Source: Acidianus hospitalis
GTDB taxonomy: Archaea; Thermoproteota; Thermoprotei_A; Sulfolobales; Sulfolobaceae
Length of the DNA stretch: 8,162 nt
Assembly: GCA_003086435.1 (NCBI GenBank)
Contig: QEFD01000037.1
Span: 1 to 8,162, forward strand
Direction of reading: 5' to 3'
A program made the translations under genes and the position numbers. How positions within the stretch are numbered: the stretch's first letter is position 1; each line of letters opens with the position of its first letter. Below, in pieces: positions 1 through 6,372 of the stretch. The notes under the pieces are model-generated. The model was given only the letters and a program-made list of their open reading frames with translations, was not told where the DNA came from and ran no database searches.

Positions 1-8
1 TTATGACG

Positions 9-53
9 AAATAATATAAACTTTACGGTTTATCTGAAACTGCTAACAACGGC
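9..53 (+). repeat. Left copy of 45-base hairpin-forming direct repeat flanking the TnpB-like gene
   Basis: This stretch matches positions 873-917 at 39 of 45 bases in the same orientation. Positions 26-31 pair with 37-42 (one G-T pair) around loop 32-36, so it can form a short hairpin; the outer pair 25/43 is mismatched. The repeat ends exactly where the TTG start codon of the TnpB-like gene begins. IS200/IS605-family elements carry subterminal hairpins in the same orientation at both ends, so this could be the left end. Element boundaries cannot be fixed from one copy. Confidence 0.8.
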
Positions 54-878
54 TTGGTAGAAAGGGAGGATGAAAAGGGTGAGATAATACACGCAAGGAT
101 AAGGAGGTTCTGGTTTGGTAGTAGGGGGAATAAGAGTGATAAGGGCAATAGGAATGTCAAATTTCACGTTTTGGAAGACCACGTTTTAATTAAGGTTAAA
201 GACCCATGGGGTAAGTGGGTTTATGGGAAAGCTTATTTCAGCAAGGAGTACTTGCCATTGCTTAAAGAGTTAGAGGATTTAGCGAGTAAAAAGGTGGACG
301 GTGCTGTAATTAGTTTCAAGCATTACCCAATGATCCACCTCCAAATCCCACTCTGGCTTTATTTAAAGCACTTCTCTTCGTCGAAACTTGTGGGTTACGG
401 TTTAATTGCTGGTTTCGATTTGAACAGTGATAGACTAAACGTTGTTGTAATTAATAAGGAGAGTAGTATTGTTACTACTAAAACTTGGTGGTATAGCGAG
501 GTAGTTTCCCACGGTTTTCCTAAAGGGAAAGCTATGGCTTTGCGTTTGAATGCTCTTTCAGAGTCCCTTAATTTCCTATCAAGGATTGGTGTTAATTATA
601 TAGTTTTTGAGGACTTGTTTCTAGTTAAGAGGAGGAAGTTTACTAGGAGTAGGAGCGGTAATAGGAAGGTTTCGCGTTTTGCTAAGAGGCAATTGTTAAT
701 TCACGGTGTTATTAAAGCACTTAGGTTAGGTTTTAACGTTATTCTAGTTAATCCTAAGGGTACTACAAATTCTGAGTATCACGATAGGATGATGAGGGAG
801 AAGGGTTTTGATAGGCATACAGCCTCAGCTTACTTAATAGCCTTAAAAGGACTAGGAATGTTAAATGATGGTAAATAA
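54..878 (+). CDS. TnpB-like RuvC-fold protein (IS200/IS605 OrfB family), N-terminally short, no zinc finger
   Basis: This 274-residue protein has the three acidic RuvC motifs of TnpB, the RNA-guided nuclease of IS200/IS605-type elements: D122 in GFDLN, E186 in VFEDL and D253 in FDRHTASAYLIA. A basic stretch (about 191-211) follows motif II. Residues 33-105 resemble the beta-barrel region that precedes RuvC. TnpB proteins are usually about 370-420 residues. Here about 100 N-terminal residues seem to be missing, and there are no cysteines between motifs II and III where the zinc finger normally sits. The start is TTG at 54. The same frame is open upstream only to a stop at 12-14, so a longer N-terminus is not encoded in this frame. 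No TnpA transposase gene is nearby. It may be a tnpB-only element moved in trans, a domesticated regulator, or a decaying fragment. Family assignment is firm; activity is unknown. Confidence 0.8.
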   Translation: MVEREDEKGEIIHARIRRFWFGSRGNKSDKGNRNVKFHVLEDHVLIKVKDPWGKWVYGKAYFSKEYLPLLKELEDLASKKVDGAVISFKHYPMIHLQIPLWLYLKHFSSSKLVGYGLIAGFDLNSDRLNVVVINKESSIVTTKTWWYSEVVSHGFPKGKAMALRLNALSESLNFLSRIGVNYIVFEDLFLVKRRKFTRSRSGNRKVSRFAKRQLLIHGVIKALRLGFNVILVNPKGTTNSEYHDRMMREKGFDRHTASAYLIALKGLGMLNDGK

Positions 879-917
879 TCTAAATTTTACGGTTTATCGG
901 AAACTGTTGGCAACGGC
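873..917 (+). repeat. Right copy of 45-base hairpin-forming direct repeat
   Basis: This is the second copy of the repeat at 9-53, with differences at 880, 885, 899, 907, 909 and 910. Here 889-895 pairs with 901-907 as a full 7-base stem (one G-T pair) around loop ATCGG. The stop codon of the TnpB-like gene (876-878) lies inside it, and the left copy has the same AAATAA in the same phase (offset 864, a multiple of three). Sitting at the 3' end of tnpB, it occupies the place where the right end and the guide-RNA scaffold of such elements usually lie. Confidence 0.8.
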
Positions 918-1115
918 GGTAGGATAACATGCAACTTAATGGGCAAACCTATTGATAAAATATCAGCAATCAAGTTTTTGAAGTTAGTATGATAAACTTT
1001 TTGCATTATCCAATTTTCTTACATAGATACTCGATGGAATCTTAATATTTCTTTCAATAAAAGCTCAAAGACGAAAATCGGCTTTTTAATAAAGTATTAT
1101 CAAACGAGCTCTAAG

Positions 1116-1125
1116 TTTTTATATT
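1116..1125 (+). promoter_or_regulatory. TATA box for the MBL-fold gene (leaderless)
   Basis: TTTTTATATT is centred about 25 bases before the ATG at 1146, the spacing expected if transcription starts at or next to the start codon. No ribosome site lies between them (the sequence there is CACCTCATCGTAGAG-like and not AGGTG), which fits a leaderless message. The rest of 918-1115 is AT-rich and shows no gene. Confidence 0.55.
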
Positions 1126-1145
1126 ACCTCATCGTAGAGAATTTT

Positions 1146-1982
1146 ATGAAGAGACTTTCTAACTTAAAAATAACGATATTAAGTGACAATTTTGTATCAA
1201 CCTTAATTCCTCCTTTAATAGGCGAATGGGGGTTTTCTGCATTAATAGAAACTGATGATACTAAAATACTTTATGACGTGGGCAACTCTGGGTATCCAGT
1301 TCTTTATAACGCTGAGAAGCTAGGCGTAGATCTGAGTAAAATTGATTACATAGTCTTAAGTCATGGCCACAGTGATCACACTGGAGGTTTTAGTAATCCT
1401 GAATTATTAAAGAAATTGGAAGGAAAGATAGTTATTGCTCATCCCTCGGTTTTTGAGAAAAAATTATTGAACTGGTCAGGGAAACTTGAATACATAGGAA
1501 TTCCCATGAGCTTAGATGAAATGGAGAAGCACTTTCACGTGATCTTAACTTCTCAACCTTTAGAAATAACAGAAGGCGTAATTTTTAGCGGAGAAGTAAA
1601 GAGATATGGCTATGATGAGTATACTGCAGGATTATTCACTGCGAGGGATTCTTCAATTACTGGAGATCATATGAAGGATGATGCGGCACTCTATATGAAT
1701 ACGGAAAAGGGACTAGTCGTTTTGACTGGTTGCGGTCATTCCGGAATTCTTAATATAATAAATCACGCTAAAGAAGTTACAGGAGAAAACGTTTATGCTG
1801 CCATAGGAGGTTTTCATTTATTATCTTCGCCAAAAGATAAAGTGGTAAAAGTATCGGAAGAATTACTTAAGCTTGATAAAATAGGCCCTGCTCACTGTAG
1901 CGGAAACTTAATAAAGAGTTTAATTGCTGATCATAAGGATAAATTCATTGATGCAGGTGTTGGTAAAGTAATAAAGTTTTAA
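1146..1982 (+). CDS. Metallo-beta-lactamase-fold hydrolase, COG1237-like
   Basis: This 278-residue cytosolic protein has the metallo-beta-lactamase signature H73-x-H75-x-D77-H78 followed by TGG, plus later ligand candidates H198 (in GCGHSG), H224 (in GGFHL) and H250 (in GPAHCSG). This set and spacing match the COG1237 group, whose best-known members are annotated as dihydropterin-ribofuranosylaminobenzene phosphate synthase-like enzymes. The actual substrate cannot be read from the sequence. Length is normal for the group and the protein looks complete and intact. The ATG at 1146 is supported by a TATA box about 25 bases upstream. Its stop overlaps the stop of the convergent DUF364 gene. Whether it serves the hydrogenase locus is unknown. 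Confidence 0.85.
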   Translation: MKRLSNLKITILSDNFVSTLIPPLIGEWGFSALIETDDTKILYDVGNSGYPVLYNAEKLGVDLSKIDYIVLSHGHSDHTGGFSNPELLKKLEGKIVIAHPSVFEKKLLNWSGKLEYIGIPMSLDEMEKHFHVILTSQPLEITEGVIFSGEVKRYGYDEYTAGLFTARDSSITGDHMKDDAALYMNTEKGLVVLTGCGHSGILNIINHAKEVTGENVYAAIGGFHLLSSPKDKVVKVSEELLKLDKIGPAHCSGNLIKSLIADHKDKFIDAGVGKVIKF

Positions 1983-2737
1983 CGAGTCCTTATAATAAAC
2001 GAAACGTCCCCTTCTAACTTGCTAGGATTAACCATTCCGCATCCTTGGCTGATTTTCTTTATGAAGGAATAAGGCCTATTTACCTTAATTCCAGCCAACA
2101 CATCTACTCCAAAGTCGAACATTAAATCTAGCATAGGAGTACTGGGGCCAATTAAAATTACGTAAGCATTAGCTCTTCTGGACAACTCCAAGAGTCTATC
2201 TATTGATTTATTTATTATTGTAGTAGCCGTTATTATTACTACTTGGGCATCTTCTATAACAGTCTCTGCAGCGGTAGATGGAAGAATCCCTTGAGAAGGG
2301 TCTATCAAGAACGGGTTTAGCTCTAAAACTATAAATTCTTTGGCAACCTCTTTGAATTTCTGTAACCCAGGGAATTTACCTATCATCACTATTTTCTTTC
2401 CTTTACCAATTTCTAGGGCAACGTCTAGCCCATTAGCCTCAGTATTTCCTTTAGGTTCTATAACAGAGTTTATTGCAGCCAAACCTACGCTTGCTTCTAA
2501 GAGGTTCCACGACCTAAGATATTCAGCTAACTCTCCGACTCTCTTCTCTTCTAAGTACCCGAAACCTTTAACATCTAAATCCTCGTTTCCTGTATTATAA
2601 GACATTGAAACCCCGCAGTACTTAGAAAGTACGCAAGTCCACGTTACACCTATCGTAACATTTTTAACATTACTATCGTTTTCTTTAGCATAAGAAATTA
2701 ATGATTCTACAACTTTACTTCCCATAAAAATAATCAT
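1979..2737 (-). CDS. DUF4213/DUF364 protein, predicted metal-chelating family
   Basis: This 252-residue protein matches the DUF364 (COG2014) family: an N-terminal DUF4213-type part containing the VGLAAINS motif (84-91), and a C-terminal Rossmann-like part with the signature GPSTPMLDLMFDFGVDVLAG (197-216). The family has been predicted from structure to bind heavy metals, but no reaction is established. Cysteines C35, C41 and C233 are possible ligands; this is inference. The ATG at 2737 is preferred over the one at 2725 because a minus-strand TATA box lies about 28 bases upstream of it. The gene is divergent from hypA, sharing a 163-base promoter region, and convergent with the MBL gene, with stop codons overlapping in TTAA. 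The position beside nickel-delivery genes makes a role in metal handling plausible but unproven. Confidence 0.85.
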   Translation of the reverse strand: MIIFMGSKVVESLISYAKENDSNVKNVTIGVTWTCVLSKYCGVSMSYNTGNEDLDVKGFGYLEEKRVGELAEYLRSWNLLEASVGLAAINSVIEPKGNTEANGLDVALEIGKGKKIVMIGKFPGLQKFKEVAKEFIVLELNPFLIDPSQGILPSTAAETVIEDAQVVIITATTIINKSIDRLLELSRRANAYVILIGPSTPMLDLMFDFGVDVLAGIKVNRPYSFIKKISQGCGMVNPSKLEGDVSFIIRTR

Positions 2738-2758
2738 TTGGGAAACGATTTATGTTTT

Positions 2759-2773
2759 ACTATAAATATTTTC
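2759..2773 (-). promoter_or_regulatory. TATA box for the DUF364 gene (leaderless)
   Basis: Read on the minus strand this is GAAAATATTTATAGT. The AT core is centred near 2765, about 28 bases upstream of the ATG at 2737, which fits a leaderless transcript and supports that start. Confidence 0.5.
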
Positions 2774-2822
2774 TATTAGACTTATTTATGGTCGTTAATG
2801 ATAAGATGCTATACGCTCTTTA

Positions 2823-2857
2823 GCTACAAAAATGTAGCATAAGATCTTCTAAAGAAG
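2823..2857. promoter_or_regulatory. Cluster of palindromes in the hypA/DUF364 divergent region, possible operator
   Basis: GCTACA (2823-2828) and TGTAGC (2833-2838) form a perfect 6-base inverted repeat around AAAA. It is followed by the palindrome AAGATCTT (2841-2848) and by CTTCT/AGAAG (2846-2850/2853-2857). All lie just upstream of the hypA TATA box at 2871, where archaeal activators or repressors often bind. No known regulator motif is recognised. Confidence 0.35.
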
Positions 2858-2870
2858 AAAATAGGAATAA

Positions 2871-2880
2871 TAATTTATAC
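2871..2880 (+). promoter_or_regulatory. TATA box for hypA-hypB (leaderless)
   Basis: TAATTTATAC is centred about 25 bases before the hypA ATG at 2901. The purine-rich GAAGAAAATAGG upstream could serve as the BRE. No ribosome site precedes the ATG, which fits a leaderless first gene. Confidence 0.55.
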
Positions 2881-2900
2881 TATAATACGTAAAATAGTTT

Positions 2901-3347
2901 ATGCATGAGTGGTCTGTCGCAGATGCTGTTATTAGAACAGTAATAGATTGGGCAGACGGCAAAAAGATAAAGGTTAGGAAAGTAGTTTTGGGCGTCCCTT
3001 CATTCTCTTTTCTTGATGTAGAAATTCTAAAAGAGGCTTTCGATACGATGAAAAAAGACTCAGTTCTAGATGAGGCGGAGTTAGAAGTTAAGTTTAAGGA
3101 ACCTAAATTTAAATGTAAAAACTGCGGTAAGGAATTTTCTCTTAACGAAGTTAAGGATCAAATAGACAGCGTTAGGTCTGAATTCGGAGAAGAATATCCA
3201 ATGCATTTCATGCCCGCATTGGCTCCTTCTTTCATAAAATGTCCTTATTGCGGCTCTCACGATATTGCTCTTGAGTCACAAGATATGACAATTGACGAAA
3301 TCCAGGTGGAGGAGAATGGAACCGTTAAGACAGTTAGCCAAGGATAA
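2901..3347 (+). CDS. hypA: HypA, nickel metallochaperone for [NiFe]-hydrogenase maturation
   Basis: This 148-residue protein starts with MHEWSVA, the HypA N-terminus in which His2 and neighbouring residues bind nickel. It carries the structural zinc site as two CxxC pairs, C72/C75 (CKNC) and C114/C117 (CPYC). The roughly 38-residue insert between the pairs is typical of archaeal HypA. HypA delivers Ni(II) to the hydrogenase large subunit precursor in the cytosol, working with HypB. It is first in a two-gene operon: the hypB start lies inside its end, overlapping by 32 bases. The natural target is the large subunit encoded 1.5 kb downstream. The start is fixed because MHE must be N-terminal. 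Confidence 0.95.
   Translation: MHEWSVADAVIRTVIDWADGKKIKVRKVVLGVPSFSFLDVEILKEAFDTMKKDSVLDEAELEVKFKEPKFKCKNCGKEFSLNEVKDQIDSVRSEFGEEYPMHFMPALAPSFIKCPYCGSHDIALESQDMTIDEIQVEENGTVKTVSQG
3304..3312 (+). promoter_or_regulatory. Ribosome binding site that decides the hypB start
   Basis: AGGTGGAGG inside the end of hypA matches the archaeal anti-Shine-Dalgarno sequence and lies 3-6 bases before ATG 3316. The in-frame TTG at 3292 has no comparable site, so ATG 3316 is the better start. Confidence 0.65.
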
Positions 3348-4005
3348 ACTTTCAGGGAAAAAAGTATACGCAGTTATGAGCGCTAAGGGAGGAGTAGGTA
3401 AGAGCGTAATATCTTCACTACTAGCCCTAACAATGGGACGGACTACCTTAATAGACCTGGATATTCATACAATGGCAATATCTAAGCTTTTCGGACTAGA
3501 AGGTATGTTACATGAGGTCACTAAGAATGGTATTGAACCGTTCGAAGTTAAAACTGTAAAAATAGTAAGTTTAAGTGGAATAGTAAAAGATAATTACGTG
3601 TTATTACCGGGGGGAAATCAATCATCCATCATGGAATCTCTAGTAGCCTATTCACATATTGACACCAAAACTGTGATTTTTGACCTTCCCCCCGGATTAG
3701 GAGACGAGATTTTAGTACTTGAAAGAATCTCGAATTTCACTCCTATAGTTGTAACCACACCTTCAAAAGTTTCGAAAAAGGTTGTAGATTACTTGATACG
3801 GTATTTGAGAGAAAGAGGGAAGGAACCTAAAGTCTTGGTAAACCTGGCGTACATAGACTGTGGCGGAAAGGTTGTAAAGCCTTTCGGTGAATATGATGGT
3901 TTTGGACTTCCTATAGATCCTAGCATTGAGGACTACATTGGAAGAATACAAGATTATGAAGGAATAGTAAAGGAAAAACTAAAAGAATTCATTTTAAGTT
4001 TATAA
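3316..4005 (+). CDS. hypB: Mrp/ParA-type P-loop ATPase, archaeal ATPase-type HypB
   Basis: This 229-residue protein is a SIMIBI-class (MinD/Mrp-like) ATPase. It has the deviant Walker A motif KGGVGKS (residues 24-30, with the first lysine as the intermonomer lysine), the LIDLD motif (45-49) and switch [10 protein letters not shown] (123-130). It is not the GTPase-type HypB of bacteria. In Thermococcus an Mrp-type ATPase was shown to replace the GTPase HypB, binding HypA and raising its nickel affinity; gene position right after hypA points to the same role here. It lacks the CxxC near the C-terminus that Mrp/NBP35 proteins use to carry iron-sulfur clusters and has one cysteine (C182), which argues against a general Fe-S carrier. 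It overlaps hypA by 32 bases, suggesting coupled translation. Confidence 0.85.
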   Translation: MEPLRQLAKDKLSGKKVYAVMSAKGGVGKSVISSLLALTMGRTTLIDLDIHTMAISKLFGLEGMLHEVTKNGIEPFEVKTVKIVSLSGIVKDNYVLLPGGNQSSIMESLVAYSHIDTKTVIFDLPPGLGDEILVLERISNFTPIVVTTPSKVSKKVVDYLIRYLRERGKEPKVLVNLAYIDCGGKVVKPFGEYDGFGLPIDPSIEDYIGRIQDYEGIVKEKLKEFILSL

Positions 4006-4084
4006 CTTAAAAGATAATTAATTTCATTAGATATTAGTATATTATTATAATTTAATGTAAAGATCTTATCCTACTTTGTGAATA

Positions 4085-4251
4085 TTACTGACTCCTCCCG
4101 CCAGCTAAGGTTCCCTCCTCATCTTTCCCACCATCGATTTGTCAGTCGAGGTAACCAGAGAGCCCTCAAGGAGGATCATTGCATAGCTCTAGTCCTTTTG
4201 GGACGTCACTAGTTCCTCCTCTCACAGTCGAGCTGGAGAGGAGCGTCACTA
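4085..4251. ncRNA. GC-rich structured non-coding block, candidate RNA gene or relic of a mobile-element end
   Basis: In the 347-base gap 4006-4352, positions 4091-4250 have about 54% G+C (86 of 160 by my count), while the flanks are very AT-rich; in thermophiles this pattern often marks structured RNA. Self-complementarity is dense: 4216-4223 with 4236-4243 (8 perfect pairs), extended inward by CAG/CTG (4225-4227/4233-4235); 4159-4163 with 4186-4190 enclosing CCTC/GAGG (4164-4167/4171-4174); and 4192-4195 with 4201-4204. The two ends can also pair (GAGGAG 4239-4244 region with CTCCTC 4092-4097 region, given bulges). CGTCACTA occurs twice, 40 bases apart (4204, 4244). Strand is undecided: AT-rich TATA candidates lie left of it (about 4036-4052), and TTTAAATA read on the minus strand (4274-4281) lies about 26 bases from 4251. 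It matches no tRNA, rRNA, SRP or RNase P RNA I can recognise. Confidence 0.4.
4216..4243. repeat. Strong stem-loop inside the GC-rich block
   Basis: CTCCTCTC (4216-4223) and GAGAGGAG (4236-4243) are perfect inverted repeats. Inside them CAG (4225-4227) pairs with CTG (4233-4235) around loop TCGAG, with A4224 bulged. This 11-pair stem is the clearest structure in the block. Confidence 0.7.
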
Positions 4252-4325
4252 AGAGAAATTTAGAATAAAGAAGTATTTAAACACGGGCTACCCTTGGCGA
4301 GGCTTTCCACCCCTTTTAGTAATCC

Positions 4326-4333
4326 TTATAATT
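4326..4333 (+). promoter_or_regulatory. TATA box for the hydrogenase structural genes
   Basis: TTATAATT is centred about 24 bases before the ATG at 4353, consistent with a leaderless transcript. A second candidate, TATTTAAA at 4274-4281 with a purine-rich stretch before it, would give a leader of roughly 50 bases. The GC-rich stretch 4283-4315 lies between the two. Confidence 0.45.
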
Positions 4334-4352
4334 GTTTAAGGAAATATAATAT

Positions 4353-4853
4353 ATGGACTATTGTTCAGCGCTTAAAGAAGTATTAAAACATAACATAATT
4401 TGGATAGAAGCTCAATCTTGTTCAGGAGAGACAGTGATGATATTAAGATCTGGTTGTGAAGGCTTAGAGGAGCTTTTCTTTCATTCTTCTCCAGTAAAGT
4501 TTGTCTCACTAGTTTGCGAGGAAAAATCAGGGAAAGAAATATTGGAAAGAATACTGAATATGAACGATTTCGTCCTAGTGATTGAAGGAGCAATACCTCC
4601 TAACGATTCCCTTTGCACATTCGGAGGATATCCTTGCACTCAAGTCATAAAACTTTTAGCTGAGAAGGCAAATAGCGTAGTTGCAGTCGGCTCTTGTGCA
4701 GTAAATGGAGGAATACTTAGAGAAACTGGAAGCAAAGGAGTTAAAGAAATACTTACAGATAAGAAAGTTTTAGAAGTTCCAGGCTGTCCCGCATCACCTC
4801 AAATGATAGTCGCAATGATTTATTCCGCCTTAGGTGAAAGGCATGGATCTTGA
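4353..4853 (+). CDS. hynS: [NiFe]-hydrogenase small subunit, single-domain form with Cys-to-Glu at a proximal cluster ligand
   Basis: This 166-residue protein covers only the N-terminal flavodoxin-like domain of hydrogenase small subunits, which holds the proximal [4Fe-4S] cluster beside the active site. Recognisable motifs are WIEAQSCSG (17-25), VIEGAIPP (76-83), GSCAVNGG (113-120) and PGCPASP (143-149). Proximal ligands C23, C115 and C145 are present. The second cysteine of the usual CxxC is glutamate (E26); the alignment to ECTGC-type sequences needs no gap, so this is a real substitution. Other cysteines (C35, C88, C95) might compensate. The C-terminal domain with medial and distal clusters is absent, and the large-subunit gene starts before this one stops, so nothing was lost by a frameshift here. 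There is no Tat signal peptide, so it should be cytoplasmic. Short small subunits are known in HoxY-like and group 4 enzymes, but the large subunit is closer to group 1/2. Confidence 0.85.
   Translation: MDYCSALKEVLKHNIIWIEAQSCSGETVMILRSGCEGLEELFFHSSPVKFVSLVCEEKSGKEILERILNMNDFVLVIEGAIPPNDSLCTFGGYPCTQVIKLLAEKANSVVAVGSCAVNGGILRETGSKGVKEILTDKKVLEVPGCPASPQMIVAMIYSALGERHGS
4832..4837 (+). promoter_or_regulatory. Ribosome binding site for the large-subunit gene
   Basis: AGGTGA lies five bases before ATG 4843, inside the end of the small-subunit gene. An in-frame GTG at 4834 overlaps this site and cannot be served by it, so ATG 4843 is the better start. Confidence 0.65.
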
Positions 4854-6372
4854 TCTAGATCCTATCAGTAGGATAGAAGGCCATTTAGGAGTTCACGTTA
4901 AAGTTGACAATGGAGAATACGTTGATGCCAAAGTTGGAGTGTCAATGTACAGAGGGTTCGAGAATTTACTCAAAAGTAAAGATCTCCATTTAGCACCTAA
5001 TATTGCAGGAAAAATTTGCGGAGTTTGCGGTGCAACACACACTCTAGTTTCTACCGAAGCGCTAGAAATGGCCTCAGGAATTTTTCCTTCTGTTCAAGCT
5101 ATAAAATACAGAAATATAGCTTATTCCTTAGCTGATCTGATGTATAATAATATAACAGTAACCTTTCTGTTCCAAGCTATCGATTATTCGACTGAAATAG
5201 TTAGTAAATATACTCCGAGCGTTTATGATAAAGCTAAAGATACAAGTTGCGAGTTTAAAGATATTCACGGATATCCTAAGATTTCGTCAATTCTAGATAA
5301 CTTATATTTTGGTAAGGAAATATACAGAACAGCTTTTCGTCTTCAGACTGCACTTAGGGATCTTGCAACAGCTATATGGTTAAGATATCCTCAACCTCTT
5401 AGCCTCAAGCCTGGATCTATAACTATTAGAGATCCATCCGTAGCAGAGAAAGTCAAGAAATTTATGAAGGAAGATAAAAGTATAGAGAAACTTCTTTACA
5501 TAATGGCGGATCTAAGAGAATTCTTTACTGAATATAAGAAAATAGAAGACAACTATGTTACATACGGACTTCTAGAGAGTGAAGAATATGATGCCGATTA
5601 TGAAAAAATGGACGAATGGGCATCAAAAAGAGAGTTTCCACCAGCATTAATAATAAATGGCGAAATAGTTGAGGACAGACTTTCCAAGATTTTATTAGGA
5701 GTAAGAGTTTACGTAGATAATACTCCATATGATGAGTGGGATAGAGAATATGAAAAAGATGAACTTGGAAACGACATTGATAGAAGGCATCCATGGAATA
5801 AGGAAACTAAACTCAAGGACAAAATAATAATAAATAATTTCGTTCCTACAGTAAGGCAGTATTATGATGGCAAGGATTACATGCCTACTACTGGAGATAT
5901 AGCAAGACTGTATGCCTATAGACTAAAGAAAGGCAAAATAAGAGCCTTAGGTTATGAGTGGGAACCTCGAGGTAATAACGTAATTGAAAGAACTTTCGCA
6001 CGAATGTTCACAGTTGCTTATTTGAAGGAGTATTTACAACAAGTGGAAATAGATAAATCTGACCTTAATCCAAGAAAGGGCAAAAGAGAGTATAAGTTAG
6101 CGGTAGGTGCCCACGATGCTCCAAGAGGTGCTAATGCCCATTGGTTGGTTACTGATGGAAATAAAATTCTTAGATATCAAATAATAACTCCTAGTGACAG
6201 AAATTTCAGTCCAAATGGCGGTCCGGTAGAAAGGTCAATAATAGGCCAAAAAGTTACTGAAATAGAAATTTCAGGCCTCGATGCTTTAAGAATTATAAGG
6301 AGTTTTGATCCGTGCTCTGCTTGTGCGGTTCATCTAGAATATAAGAATAACACACTAAAACTTATAGTTTGA
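4843..6372 (+). CDS. hynL: [NiFe]-hydrogenase large (catalytic) subunit
   Basis: This 509-residue protein carries the Ni-Fe(CN)2CO site. It has RIEGH (10-14, with the conserved glutamate E12), the L1 motif [10 protein letters not shown] (57-66) with C59 and C62, a [10 protein letters not shown] motif (425-434) whose arginine sits near the cyanide ligands, and the L2 motif DPCSACAVH (489-497) with C491 and C494. All four metal-binding cysteines are therefore present. L2 reads like group 1/2 uptake enzymes. Twelve residues follow H497, which suggests removal by a maturation protease after nickel insertion; none is encoded in the window. Group 2e, described from aerobic Sulfolobales, is a reasonable guess but was not tested. 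The gene overlaps the small-subunit gene by 11 bases and the convergent gene on the minus strand by 11 bases. Confidence 0.95.
   Translation: MDLDLDPISRIEGHLGVHVKVDNGEYVDAKVGVSMYRGFENLLKSKDLHLAPNIAGKICGVCGATHTLVSTEALEMASGIFPSVQAIKYRNIAYSLADLMYNNITVTFLFQAIDYSTEIVSKYTPSVYDKAKDTSCEFKDIHGYPKISSILDNLYFGKEIYRTAFRLQTALRDLATAIWLRYPQPLSLKPGSITIRDPSVAEKVKKFMKEDKSIEKLLYIMADLREFFTEYKKIEDNYVTYGLLESEEYDADYEKMDEWASKREFPPALIINGEIVEDRLSKILLGVRVYVDNTPYDEWDREYEKDELGNDIDRRHPWNKETKLKDKIIINNFVPTVRQYYDGKDYMPTTGDIARLYAYRLKKGKIRALGYEWEPRGNNVIERTFARMFTVAYLKEYLQQVEIDKSDLNPRKGKREYKLAVGAHDAPRGANAHWLVTDGNKILRYQIITPSDRNFSPNGGPVERSIIGQKVTEIEISGLDALRIIRSFDPCSACAVHLEYKNNTLKLIV

Noticed and set aside
9..917. The two 45-base repeats as a CRISPR array.
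   Set aside because: There are only two copies, separated by a whole gene, with no regular spacers.
1059..1086. AAAAGC/GCTTTT inverted repeat with a T-run as a terminator of the TnpB-like gene.
   Set aside because: The stem is short and AT-rich with a 16-base loop, and archaeal termination does not need such hairpins; chance is likely in AT-rich DNA.
2340..2600. Open frame on the plus strand inside the DUF364 gene.
   Set aside because: It lies opposite a well-supported gene and its translation has no recognisable motif or ribosome site.
4078..4212. A 44-codon open frame (GTG start) within the GC-rich block.
   Set aside because: No ribosome site is seen, and the base pairing and composition suit a structured RNA or element end better than a protein.
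4085..4251. A C/D-box guide RNA on the minus strand (partial AATGATC and CTGA boxes).
   Set aside because: The box C match is incomplete and no D'/C' pair with proper spacing is seen; the block is also too long and too strongly paired.
4353..4853. Small subunit truncated by a frameshift or premature stop.
   Set aside because: The large-subunit gene with its own ribosome site begins before the stop, leaving no remnant of a C-terminal domain.
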